From contig DEBI01000132.1 of the NCBI GenBank assembly GCA_002348465.1, forward strand, positions 6,582 to 23,223: 16,642 nucleotides of DNA, read 5' to 3'. Positions 7,969-15,652 of this stretch are shown here, in pieces. The notes below the pieces were generated by a model. The model had not been told where the DNA came from and did no database searches. It saw nothing but the letters and a program-made list of their open reading frames with translations. Source of the stretch: Gemmatimonadales bacterium UBA2960. Its GTDB lineage: Bacteria; Gemmatimonadota; Gemmatimonadetes; Longimicrobiales; Gaopeijiaceae. Both the position numbers and the translations under genes were made by a program. Each line of letters starts with the position of its first letter. Position 1 is the stretch's first letter.

Positions 7969-9051
7969 CTACAGACCCTTTTGGGTCTGCTTGTCACTGA
8001 CCTTCCAGATGAATGAATCGAGATAGTAATGCATCAATCCGTAGGCGTAGATCATCATCTGTGAAAAGAGCGCGTAACCGCTCGCGTAGTCCATAGCCGG
8101 CACACCGAATTCATCGATTGCCGGGTACGGCGCAAAATTGACGACACCGAAACCGAATTCGTCGAGAGGTCGATTTATGACAAGCTGAAATAGCACCGCA
8201 TAGAGCACTCCACCCGCAAGGAACCACCGCAAATGTCCAGGACCTGTCAGCTTGCTCCATAGCCCCTTTCGGAATGTTCCTTTCTCCTGACTCTTTCTCA
8301 TGAACGAGTACACCATCACGATGTACTGAACACCATGCATGAGTCTGTGGGCCACCGCGTGGAGAAGAATTGAGTTCGTGTTCCACGCCACGAAGTACCA
8401 AAGGAAGTAGCTTGCAAAGATAAAGACGTACTTCACGGGGTTTATTATCGCCCCTGCCTGATGAGTTCTCCAAAGATGCAACATGTACACGATCAGGTAG
8501 CCGACTAGGACCACCTGACTGACCATGAGCAGTGCGTCCACAAACGACACGGACAGAGGAACTCGCATCCGATGTAGTTCCCGAATCCAAAGGAACTTGA
8601 ACATGGGCGCATTCAGAAACATGAAGGCGTAAAGCACGCAGTGGAGCACGAGGTCATAGCGCCTCGTTTGCTTCAGCCCTGCACCTGCCTTGAAATCATA
8701 GATACGGCCTAGACCATGCTGTTGCATGATGCTGTGTTGATGATCCCAGGCCGTGACCAGTAAAAGCAACGTGATCGGAGCAAACTGTAGCCCCATAATG
8801 GTGAATCCGATGATTACCACAGGGCCTATTATTAACCGATCCTTGAATCGATCCCACACGTCCGGCATTCCGTAGGACCGAACCCAACCCGCATAGTGAT
8901 GCGGTATGGTGATCCACAAGTTGATTGAAGCAACTGCCACGTACGGCAACCACGCCTGAAACCCGAGCGCGAGCGCTACAGCAAAGAACGGAAGCCCGAG
9001 GAACCATACTAGATCGTGCTTCGGGTTGAGGATGTAACCGGTCTTGAACAT
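7969..9051 (-). CDS. Polytopic membrane protein with conserved-looking histidine clusters, unrecognised
   Basis: A 360-residue protein with about eight hydrophobic segments (for example 14-30, 35-50, 73-100, 133-150, 167-193, 206-222, 276-291, 322-340). Histidines cluster at or near membrane edges: H51-H52 (IPHHYAGW), H104 and H106 (AWDHQH), H112, H231, H235 and H239 (HAVAHRLMHG, spaced four apart) and H341 in LMHYYLDSFIWK. This arrangement is what is seen in integral-membrane metal enzymes such as diiron desaturases, hydroxylases and Brp/Blh-type carotenoid oxygenases, but the exact motifs of those families (HxxxH, HxxHH or the Blh pattern) are not matched, so I do not name it. No ribosome site is obvious before the ATG at 9051. 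It leads a two-gene unit with the small membrane-anchored protein downstream. Confidence 0.75.
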   Translation of the reverse strand: MFKTGYILNPKHDLVWFLGLPFFAVALALGFQAWLPYVAVASINLWITIPHHYAGWVRSYGMPDVWDRFKDRLIIGPVVIIGFTIMGLQFAPITLLLLVTAWDHQHSIMQQHGLGRIYDFKAGAGLKQTRRYDLVLHCVLYAFMFLNAPMFKFLWIRELHRMRVPLSVSFVDALLMVSQVVLVGYLIVYMLHLWRTHQAGAIINPVKYVFIFASYFLWYFVAWNTNSILLHAVAHRLMHGVQYIVMVYSFMRKSQEKGTFRKGLWSKLTGPGHLRWFLAGGVLYAVLFQLVINRPLDEFGFGVVNFAPYPAIDEFGVPAMDYASGYALFSQMMIYAYGLMHYYLDSFIWKVSDKQTQKGL

Positions 9052-9201
9052 TCAGATGCGTTGTTACGGGCCGAGTGGGCTACGCATACCCCAGTGAAGC
9101 CGAAGTTCTCCCACTTCTCGGGGACACTGACGAAGGTGTAGATCTCTCGACCACTCTGATCGCAACATCAACGTCCTAGTTCTGTGCGTGGACCTATACG
9201 T

Positions 9202-9672
9202 CTACTGAATCCGCCGATAGGTGGCATGTCCTACGCCAGTGATCTTCCCATTCTCATCCATGCGAATGTAATCGTTCTCAATCGTGTTGCCGTCTTCGGA
9301 AAGAACATTGATGATCACCTGGGTAACGCGGCCATTTCGTGAATTCGAGATTCGCGTCGTGCTCGCATTGACCCACTCGACCGCCGTCTCAGCGTTCTCC
9401 TGACCCCACACCGAGCGGAATTCCCCGTCAAACATGGTGTCATAACCCCACTCAGAGTCCTGACCCTGAGAATTTGTTGCGGCCACAGTGATCGACATAC
9501 CACCGTCGCCCCACGGCTCATACGTCATAATGTTGATCGCCGGTGCAGGCGCATCCGAGTCCATCTTCCACTGACCGAAACGTGTGGACGGATCTTGGGC
9601 CGAAGCCTCTGCGGCCATAAAAGCCGCTGTCGCGACCAGGGCCGCGCCGATAATGAATGGGCGCTTGATCAT
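9202..9672 (-). CDS. Small secreted lipocalin-like protein
   Basis: A 156-residue protein with a clear signal peptide (MIKRPF, hydrophobic 6-20, cleavage after ASA at 23-25). A GGAG lies about 11 bases before the ATG. The mature part begins FGQWKMDSDAPAPAI and alternates short beta-strands (MSITVAATN, TRISNSRNGRVTQVIINVLSEDGNTI), ending GVGHATYRR. It resembles small secreted beta-rich proteins of Acidobacteria and Gemmatimonadota of the type GTWKLN...YEKQ, often labelled hypothetical or lipocalin-like. No catalytic residues stand out and there is no cysteine. Function is unknown. It stands apart from its minus-strand neighbours (150 bp and 134 bp gaps) and is probably transcribed by itself. 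Confidence 0.75.
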   Translation of the reverse strand: MIKRPFIIGAALVATAAFMAAEASAQDPSTRFGQWKMDSDAPAPAINIMTYEPWGDGGMSITVAATNSQGQDSEWGYDTMFDGEFRSVWGQENAETAVEWVNASTTRISNSRNGRVTQVIINVLSEDGNTIENDYIRMDENGKITGVGHATYRRIQ

Positions 9673-9806
9673 GTTTATTCTTGCTCCGTTTATATGAGTC
9701 TGTTGTTCAGTTGTGCCCTGGAGTTCGCTGGATTACGCCAACATACGAGGGGAATCCGGCGCCTGCCACGGGCCTGATCCATTTCAGCACCCCGGGGAGA
9801 GGACAC

Positions 9807-11369
9807 CTACCGACCCTCCGGGACACCGTATGGGTAAAGCGCAGAGAGGTCGACGTGCTCATACGGCAGCGCGTCTAAATAAGTGGTGCCAACGAATGGC
9901 CCTGGCGCTTCGACCACAACAATGGTCGATGCAAAGCCCGTTTCGTCGAAACCGCGCCGGAAATGCACACGTGACTTTACGACGAACACATCGAACTCGG
10001 CTGGGTCAAGCGTTCCGAATCTAAATGACTCAGGATCTGTGATCTGTGTATAGGCGGGAACGATAATTACGGCACTACCGCTACCATACCGCACCACCGC
10101 TACGGTCTCATAGCCCCTCCACTCTCCTAGATAAGCAAGTTCGCCAACGACACGCACGGGCGTGCCCCCTGACGGAGTGAATCCACCTATCTCTTCATCG
10201 AACGGGTCACCTGGAGAAGCTCCAGCTTCCACCAATTGCTCGAGCAACTCGGGATCACTGATGGCACCGTGTAGCACTCGTTCGACCCCAGCAGCCTCAA
10301 ACGCCTTGAAAATGTGTGTGGCGTCACCCATTCGATCGGAGTGGTCGCCTACTGCAACCGGAGTCAGCTCAGCCCCGACCGCAGTACTCACCTGCGCCGC
10401 TGCCTCTTCTGGCAGAGGATAACCCGCTACGGCGAAGTCCTCCCGAACCCGCCATATGAAATCGTTCATATCGTCAGCGATGAGCTCGGCTAACTCTTGG
10501 TCATCATTTGTCATCACCTGAACTGTTGCACCGACGTCAGGCACATCGGACCATGGATAACCGTAAAAAATGCTCACGAAGGCATCGTCTTCTCGCGCCT
10601 CCCAGCGTCGAGCCCGCTCCATAATGTCCATTGAAGGTGACTGCCCCGTCCATTGATGAACGGTAGCCGTAATCACGCCTGGCTTACGCGTTGCCGTAGT
10701 CGGCACATATGTGCCATCCATAACTCGATGCATAGCACGTGCCGCACGTCCGCCCTGCACGGCAGCGTCATAGTGTGGGTATCGCTTCGTAACAAAAGAA
10801 AAGTCAGCGTGTCGAAGGAATTCCTTATCCTCATTCCCGTGCAGATCAAATGTCCCTACGATGGGAACATCAGGACCAACTACTTCTCTAAAGCGTCGAG
10901 CGATTTCAGCCTCAGGCCTTGGGATATCGCGCACAGCCATCGCACCGTGGAGGGCCAGATATACCCCATCAACAGGCATTACAGCTTCTAAATCTTCGAG
11001 CATGGCGTTCACGAAGCCGTCGAATGCCTCCTGAGTATTCCAGCTACGGGACGAGCCACCAAATACCCCTGTCGGTGACCTCAGCCCAATCAATTCGATA
11101 TCGCCGTAGTCTTCGGCCTGAGCTACGAAACCACGCACGTAGCCTCCAGAGCTTAGGACTTCGTCTCCTTCTAATCGACCGAGCCAGTCCTCTTCAGAAA
11201 TGTCACCGCCGGGACAGAACGTGCATGTCTCGTGCTGGAAGGACGCAACAACTACACGATGCTGTGTCTCGTCCATCCCGCAGGAAATCAAAATCAAGCT
11301 GACGAAAGCGACCCCGATCGTTCGAACGACCCGCTTGTTAGTGATGGCAAAGTGCGCGCAGTTGTCCAT
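9807..11369 (-). CDS. M81-family (MlrC-like) metallopeptidase, predicted lipoprotein
   Basis: A 520-residue protein with basic N-region and hydrophobic stretch ending in the lipobox LISC (Cys30), so it is probably lipid-anchored in the envelope. The M81 fold is marked by ASFQHETCTF (42-51), ALHGAMA (139-145), a GTFDLHGN stretch (172-179) and KRYPHYD (195-201) in the N-terminal domain, and a C-terminal domain with VGDHSD (340-345) and KSRVHFRRGF. MlrC of microcystin degraders cleaves a linear peptide product with zinc and is not a lipoprotein. Here the usual DNPGGG-type loop of the C-terminal domain is shortened to SDRMGDATH. Most core His and Asp residues of the N-terminal domain are kept, so activity is plausible. 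Substrate is unknown. It is divergent from the FG-GAP lipoprotein gene (121 bp). Confidence 0.87.
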   Translation of the reverse strand: MDNCAHFAITNKRVVRTIGVAFVSLILISCGMDETQHRVVVASFQHETCTFCPGGDISEEDWLGRLEGDEVLSSGGYVRGFVAQAEDYGDIELIGLRSPTGVFGGSSRSWNTQEAFDGFVNAMLEDLEAVMPVDGVYLALHGAMAVRDIPRPEAEIARRFREVVGPDVPIVGTFDLHGNEDKEFLRHADFSFVTKRYPHYDAAVQGGRAARAMHRVMDGTYVPTTATRKPGVITATVHQWTGQSPSMDIMERARRWEAREDDAFVSIFYGYPWSDVPDVGATVQVMTNDDQELAELIADDMNDFIWRVREDFAVAGYPLPEEAAAQVSTAVGAELTPVAVGDHSDRMGDATHIFKAFEAAGVERVLHGAISDPELLEQLVEAGASPGDPFDEEIGGFTPSGGTPVRVVGELAYLGEWRGYETVAVVRYGSGSAVIIVPAYTQITDPESFRFGTLDPAEFDVFVVKSRVHFRRGFDETGFASTIVVVEAPGPFVGTTYLDALPYEHVDLSALYPYGVPEGR

Positions 11370-11417
11370 CTAAGCTCCGATGTTGGAATGAAGAGGATAA
11401 GGTGGGGTCGATACTCC

Positions 11418-11445
11418 TTAGACAGCAACTAGGTCGGACTAGTAT
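11418..11445 (+). promoter_or_regulatory. Weak sigma70-like promoter candidate
   Basis: TTAGAC (11418-11423) and TAGTAT (11440-11445) are separated by 16 bases, 45 bp upstream of the FG-GAP lipoprotein start, in the 121-bp divergent region. Both boxes match the E. coli consensus only partly, and the promoter consensus of this lineage is not known to me. Confidence 0.2.
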
Positions 11446-11490
11446 TAGAGCGGGACTTGCCTAAGGAACAACCAGAAGCCTGATTCGAGC

Positions 11491-13002
11491 ATGACTAATC
11501 GGACTCAATTGACTCTAGTAGCGTTCTTGATCGCCACAGGCTGTGCTGGCGAAACCCGTTCGGGTGACCAAGATCCTCACGAAGAGGCAGGGTTAATACC
11601 GAACTTCTCTCGACTGCAGGAGGAGCTTTTCTCCAATCCAGGGGCACAAACAAATGCCTGGGCCGACTATGACGGAGACGGTGACCTAGATCTCTTCGTC
11701 GGGTTTCGCAACGCTCCTAATCGCCTTTATCGAAATGACCAAGGAAGCTTCGTAGATGTTGGTCTCGAAGCAGGGCTCGCAGCCGAGGAGGAGACTCGCG
11801 CCGCCGCTTGGGGAGACTACGACCTCGACGGAGATCCCGACCTATACGTCGGGTTTGCGGCGCTAGGCATCGACAACCGCCTATACCGCAATGATGAGGG
11901 GTCATTCACCGATGTCGCTGGAGAGCTCGGCATCGGTCAAAGTGGCACAACAAGACAACCCGCATTCTTAGATTACGACGGCGACGGGGATCTCGACCTT
12001 TTTGTGGCATTCAGAGATCGACCGAACACGTTGTTTCGAAATGACGGCACGTCTTTTCAGAACGTGACCGCCGAGAGCAACATTGGAGACCCTCGGAGAA
12101 CAGTCGGCGTCGCTTGGTTCGACATGGATAACGATGGAGACCTAGACGCCTTCACCGCTAATCAGAATGGCGACGAAGATGGGTTTTTCCGCAATAACGG
12201 TGATGGAACGTTCACAGACATTGCACGACAGCTCGGAATGCACCAACCCGGACGAGCTCAGGACCTAGGAAGTGTCGGAACCGCGGTAGGAGACTACGAC
12301 AACGACGGGGACCTTGATCTATTCGTTGCCTCTTACGGACCCGATGTTCTCTGGGAGAACCGAGGAGACGGTACCTTCGTCAATGTCGCACCCGGCACCC
12401 CACTGGCCGGTGACCACCACTCGGTAGCCGCAGACTGGGGTGACATAAATAACGACGGCTGGCTCGACCTGTATGTCGACACCTTCCTGTCATCGGAAGC
12501 GGAGGCACGCGACTACCTCTTTATCGGTGGCCCCGAAGGATTCACGGAAGCTCTTCCTGCTGAGATGCTGGAGCACGGCGCGAGCCACGGTGTGCGCTTT
12601 GCCGACTACGACAACGATGGAGACTTGGATGTCGCGCTGGCGAATAATCACGCCGAGGGGAAACATCCTCTTTACCGCAATGATTTAGTCCCAGAGCTAG
12701 CGATCAGGTCGCTGGTCGTCGCAGTAATAAACCAAGCGGGCAACTGGGCTCGCGCTGGAACAAAGGTGACTATCTCACGGGAATCAGACGGTTTTTTATC
12801 AGCTCGACTCGTCGACACAGGAGGGGGCTACTCTTCCCAAGGCGTCGGGCCTGTCCACTTCGGGCTTCCACCAGGGTCGGGGTTAGTAACCCTTACAATC
12901 TCGTGGTTCGAGGACGGACAACTTCACACTATGACGGTACCCGAAATCTCTTTGGAGGAGCTAACCTCAAAGTGGTTATTCGTTCGAACTGAAGTGAGGT
13001 AA
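11491..13002 (+). CDS. CRTAC1-type FG-GAP/VCBS repeat lipoprotein with ASPIC/UnbV domain
   Basis: A 503-residue protein with a short lipoprotein signal: hydrophobic 8-15 and lipobox IATGC (Cys18). Seven calcium-loop motifs of the D-x-D-x-D-G-D-x-D type start at about residues 59, 109, 161, 211, 269, 318 and 372, spaced 49-58 apart. That is the right number and spacing for a full seven-bladed propeller. The C-terminal part (about 405-500) matches the ASPIC/UnbV domain (PF07593), with RAGTKV, GGGYSSQG and HFGLPPG. Proteins of this architecture are surface or envelope-associated; binding of glycans or proteins is usually inferred, but a function has rarely been shown. Acidic Asp/Gly-rich composition fits calcium loading outside the cell. 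The phosphatase-like gene follows 48 bp later on the same strand. Confidence 0.92.
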   Translation: MTNRTQLTLVAFLIATGCAGETRSGDQDPHEEAGLIPNFSRLQEELFSNPGAQTNAWADYDGDGDLDLFVGFRNAPNRLYRNDQGSFVDVGLEAGLAAEEETRAAAWGDYDLDGDPDLYVGFAALGIDNRLYRNDEGSFTDVAGELGIGQSGTTRQPAFLDYDGDGDLDLFVAFRDRPNTLFRNDGTSFQNVTAESNIGDPRRTVGVAWFDMDNDGDLDAFTANQNGDEDGFFRNNGDGTFTDIARQLGMHQPGRAQDLGSVGTAVGDYDNDGDLDLFVASYGPDVLWENRGDGTFVNVAPGTPLAGDHHSVAADWGDINNDGWLDLYVDTFLSSEAEARDYLFIGGPEGFTEALPAEMLEHGASHGVRFADYDNDGDLDVALANNHAEGKHPLYRNDLVPELAIRSLVVAVINQAGNWARAGTKVTISRESDGFLSARLVDTGGGYSSQGVGPVHFGLPPGSGLVTLTISWFEDGQLHTMTVPEISLEELTSKWLFVRTEVR

Positions 13003-13050
13003 CATGCTCCTCCTTTGTGCTAAGCTTCAGACCCAGGCCAACCCCAAAAA

Positions 13051-13605
13051 ATGGGATTCATCAATCGCATGAACACTTCTACCACGATAATAGGAGTCGC
13101 GATCGCGACTCTAGTCACCTCACCGATAGCCGCACAGACGACCCCTCAACCGCTTGAGACAGTCCGCAACTTTCAAGTCGTAGATGCAAATCTCTCCTCA
13201 GCGGGCCAGATCGGATATGATCAAATCCCCCTGCTATCGGAGCAGGGTTACGATGTCGTCGTAAACCTTGCTATAGCGGACGAGCGTCGTAACGGGGAAG
13301 AGGGGTTTCTAGTTGCAGAAACGGGACTGACATACGTGCACATACCTGTGGATTGGGAGAGCCCTGAAGTTTCTGACGTGAGGATGTTCTTCGACGTCAT
13401 GGAGGCCAACGAAGGGCGCAAGGTGTTCGTCCACTGTTTTGCGAACATGCGGGCATCAGCGTTCGTATACATGTACCGGACCCTCGTGGAAGAGGTGCCC
13501 GAAGCTGAAGCACTAGCCACGATGAACGAAGTATGGGATCCCGATGAATTCGATCAATGGGCCGAGCTCATCCGGAAAGCTCAGACCGAGCTCAAACAAA
13601 ACTGA
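13051..13605 (+). CDS. Exported phosphatase-like protein with CX4R loop (DUF442/DSP-related)
   Basis: A 184-residue protein; the start is either the ATG at 13051 or the one at 13069 (MNTSTT), and neither has a clear ribosome site. A signal peptide ends near IAAQ (26-29). The mature part begins ETVRNFQVVDANLSSAGQI, then YDVVVNLA, YVHIPVDW (possible acid D101) and VHCFANMRAS, with Cys129 and Arg134. This order is that of the dual-specificity phosphatase-like families related to DUF442 (PF04273). The nucleophile loop has four residues between Cys and Arg rather than the five of classical tyrosine phosphatases. A four-residue spacing is known in rhodanese and in DUF442 relatives, so sulfur chemistry is an alternative to phosphate hydrolysis. 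It probably shares a transcript with the upstream FG-GAP lipoprotein. Confidence 0.78.
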   Translation: MGFINRMNTSTTIIGVAIATLVTSPIAAQTTPQPLETVRNFQVVDANLSSAGQIGYDQIPLLSEQGYDVVVNLAIADERRNGEEGFLVAETGLTYVHIPVDWESPEVSDVRMFFDVMEANEGRKVFVHCFANMRASAFVYMYRTLVEEVPEAEALATMNEVWDPDEFDQWAELIRKAQTELKQN

Positions 13606-13614
13606 GCATCCAGC

Positions 13615-14010
13615 CTAAGGCCTCTGCCTAGTTGCTGTGAACGTGCCGGACAACATGCCATCGGCGATTACGATGGTTCCTGTAAGACGTCCATCGGCAT
13701 CGAGAGTGCCCCTGTAGACCACCGGGATGCTTTGACCCTGCATGCTGGCATTGAAACGAATCGTCACGTCATTACCATCGACCAATCCCCGCACGTTCTG
13801 TTCACCAAGCGCTTCAGAAGAGTACCGCCCTGTGAGTCTGACTCCATCCTGCTGGAGATTAAGGCTCGGACTAGTAACCCCATTATCAGTTGTCACGGAA
13901 AGAGTCCAAGTGCCGGCGAAGTCGGCCTGAGCCTCTAGAGCAGAAGGTGTGCCTACAAACGCAACCCCAAGCGCAACAGCGACGATAGATCGAATCATTG
14001 ATCCAGTCAC
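13615..14010 (-). CDS. Small secreted beta-rich protein of unknown function
   Basis: A 131-residue protein. I keep the GTG at 14010-14008 because GGGAG lies about 8 bases upstream; an ATG four codons later (13998) is the alternative. The signal peptide (hydrophobic 9-20) is probably cleaved near ALEAQ (24-28). The mature part starts ADFAGTWTLSV and consists of short beta-strands with polar turns (VRLTGRYSSEALG, VTIRFNASMQG, GRLTGTIVIADG), the pattern of small lipocalin-like or META-like barrels. There are no cysteines and no catalytic motif. It is convergent with the phosphatase-like gene, with only 9 bp between stops and no convincing terminator there. Confidence 0.72.
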   Translation of the reverse strand: MTGSMIRSIVAVALGVAFVGTPSALEAQADFAGTWTLSVTTDNGVTSPSLNLQQDGVRLTGRYSSEALGEQNVRGLVDGNDVTIRFNASMQGQSIPVVYRGTLDADGRLTGTIVIADGMLSGTFTATRQRP

Positions 14011-14153
14011 GACTATTTCTCCCCCGTTCAGGCGTTCTAGAATGAGACCAAATCCACGCCTGGGAAGCTATGGGGACACTCACCGCAGTCGCTAGCCTCT
14101 CGGAGTTTTCGTCTCATTGAGAGCTCCCCGCATACATTACAAAGACGAGTTCG

Positions 14154-14167
14154 GGGACAGTTGTCCC
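14154..14167. promoter_or_regulatory. Perfect palindrome upstream of the TsdA-type cytochrome gene, candidate operator
   Basis: GGGACAGTTGTCCC has perfect 6-bp arms around a two-base centre and lies 73 bp before the first possible start of the cytochrome gene, in the 229-bp divergent region 14011-14239. Its size and symmetry fit a site for a dimeric regulator; no regulator gene is in the window. The same region also holds an 8-bp inverted repeat (AATGAGAC at 14041-14048, GTCTCATT at 14111-14118). Nothing else in that region looks like a gene. Confidence 0.35.
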
Positions 14168-14239
14168 TATGTCATTGTCTCGGACTTCCGCAGATTGATG
14201 CGTGTGACTTATTGCGAGAAGTAAGTTTGTGTCCAATCC

Positions 14240-15235
14240 ATGACCAAGATGAAACAGACCGGCCTGCGGAAGATGACGATACGAAAAGCCTCACTGAATG
14301 CAGTAACGGTGATGGGGCTCACTGTTGTTGCGTGCACGCCTTCAGGGTCTGCGTCTTCGGATACGGAGACAACGGCCCAGGACCCCGAATTACTGATACC
14401 TTCTACGGCCACACTCGAGCGTGTAGGCGAACTGCTCTACGACCCAATGGCAGATTCAATCCATCCAGACCCGCGGATGGCAAGCATGATCCGTCTAGGA
14501 TTCCAGATCAGCCAAGACCCACAGACCTACGCATCCGAGTTCGTTGGGAACGATCTCACGTGCGGAAACTGCCACCTCAACGCCGGGCAAAGGGATAGGG
14601 CACTCCCATTACTCGGTGTGGCAGCGACCTTCCCACAATACAGACGGCGTGACGACAGACTAGTGAGCCTTGAGGACAGGATCGGCGGTTGCTTTAAACG
14701 AAGTATGAATGGAACTGCACCCCCATACGATCATCCCGTAATGCTGGCCCTCGACGCTTACCTGAATTGGCTTTCGGAGGGCTTCGCGATGGGGGAAAGG
14801 CCCGCATGGCTCGGTCAAAACGAGATCGCGGTTGAAGCCCGTATCCCTATTGAAGAACTCGACGTAAACAGGGGTGAGGAGTTGTACAACCTCCACTGCG
14901 CTCCTTGCCATGGGCTTGATGGGCAAGGCATCGACCTCATTCTAGCAAAACCAGGTCCACTTTGGGGTCCATTGTCCTGGAATGACGGGGCCGGAGCCGC
15001 TCGGATTTGGAAGTTAGCGGGCTATATAAAACATGCGATGCCGCTCACAGCGCCTGGCACACTCACAGACGAAGAGGCGCAATTGATATCGGCATACGTG
15101 AATTCTCACGAACGACCCGAGTACCCGGACAAGGAATCGGACTTCCCGGATGGGACGCGACCCGCTGACGCCGTATACGATACCCTGGTCTTCTCCACTC
15201 ACCCGCTGATGCGGTCAGACGGGAGACGGCCCTAG
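14240..15235 (+). CDS. tsdA: TsdA-type diheme cytochrome c lipoprotein (thiosulfate dehydrogenase family)
   Basis: A 331-residue protein; ATGs at 14240, 14249 and 14273 are all possible and none has a strong ribosome site. The lipobox VVAC (Cys32) suggests anchoring to a membrane facing the periplasm. Two haem motifs are present: CGNCH at 108-112 and CAPCH at 220-224. Between them lies the TsdA signature: a FPQYRRRDDRLVSLEDRI stretch from 131, then GGCFKRSMNG (149-158), whose Cys151 matches the Cys axial ligand of haem 1 in characterised TsdA. PLWGPLSWNDGAG (240-252) and GYIKHAMP (261-268) follow, the latter with Lys264 and Met267 as possible haem-2 ligands. TsdA oxidises two thiosulfates to tetrathionate, or the reverse, passing electrons to the respiratory chain. 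The direction here cannot be read from sequence, and other Sox or Tsd genes are absent from the window. Confidence 0.85.
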   Translation: MTKMKQTGLRKMTIRKASLNAVTVMGLTVVACTPSGSASSDTETTAQDPELLIPSTATLERVGELLYDPMADSIHPDPRMASMIRLGFQISQDPQTYASEFVGNDLTCGNCHLNAGQRDRALPLLGVAATFPQYRRRDDRLVSLEDRIGGCFKRSMNGTAPPYDHPVMLALDAYLNWLSEGFAMGERPAWLGQNEIAVEARIPIEELDVNRGEELYNLHCAPCHGLDGQGIDLILAKPGPLWGPLSWNDGAGAARIWKLAGYIKHAMPLTAPGTLTDEEAQLISAYVNSHERPEYPDKESDFPDGTRPADAVYDTLVFSTHPLMRSDGRRP

Positions 15236-15274
15236 CATACCCCTATCGGCGACTCGATCGTTAACGCATAGAAC

Positions 15275-15652
15275 TCAGCATTCAGGTGTGACCTCGAAGC
15301 CGAATTCGTCGCGTACCACATGACCGTCATCGCCAATACCCCGCCACACGACCGTGTAAACCCCTGCATCTAGCACTGACGGGACATCGACCTCCATTAA
15401 TTTGGGATCTTCCGAATTCCGGACTGGCTCTCCCGTTCCCACCAGGTCTCCACCAGAATCGACAAGACGAATAGTAACAGAGCCCTCTTGCGGAGCTTGT
15501 GTGAACCAGAGTTGTAATTGCCCCGGGGATACAACCTTTGAGTCTGCAGAAGGGATCGATTTGGATAGCCCAAAGTGCTGAACTTTCGGCCCTCCAGCGG
15601 CTAAAACCAAAAACAAAACAAGTGTGAGCGTGAATCTCATAGTGGACTTCAT
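15275..15652 (-). CDS. CopC-domain protein
   Basis: A 125-residue protein with a hydrophobic N-terminal segment (residues 7-19). The body matches the CopC/YobA fold (PF04234): HFGLSKSIPSADSKV (26-40), PGQLQLWFTQAP (43-54), and GVYTVVWRGIGDDGHVVRDEF (from 97), containing the DGH motif (Asp109, His111) of the Cu(II) site. In CopC the first ligand is a His at the mature N-terminus; His26 is in that position, but it is preceded by GGPKVQ, not by a good signal-peptidase site, so processing is uncertain. There is a C-terminal Cys125. CopC binds periplasmic copper and often partners with CopD, which is not seen here. An A+T-rich stretch (about 15680-15695) upstream may hold its promoter. A 125-codon-scale open frame on the same strand in another phase (15327-15707) is a shadow. 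Confidence 0.82.
   Translation of the reverse strand: MKSTMRFTLTLVLFLVLAAGGPKVQHFGLSKSIPSADSKVVSPGQLQLWFTQAPQEGSVTIRLVDSGGDLVGTGEPVRNSEDPKLMEVDVPSVLDAGVYTVVWRGIGDDGHVVRDEFGFEVTPEC

Noticed and set aside
9052..9201. A minus-strand reading of the gap upstream of the histidine-rich membrane protein that looks partly coding (IYTFVSVPEKWENFGF)
   Set aside because: It is under 60 codons, has a stop immediately upstream and no start codon, and runs into the next gene out of frame; I cannot match it to a family. It could be a gene remnant but is not supportable.
13598..13650. Short inverted repeats (GCTCA...TGAGC and GCCTAAGGC) at the convergent stops as a terminator
   Set aside because: Stems are five bp or less, partly inside coding sequence, and no T tract follows.
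14161..14598. A 145-codon plus-strand frame overlapping the start of the TsdA-type gene
   Set aside because: It overlaps the lipoprotein signal and first haem motif in another phase, and its composition (many Arg, Pro and Cys without pattern) looks like a shadow.
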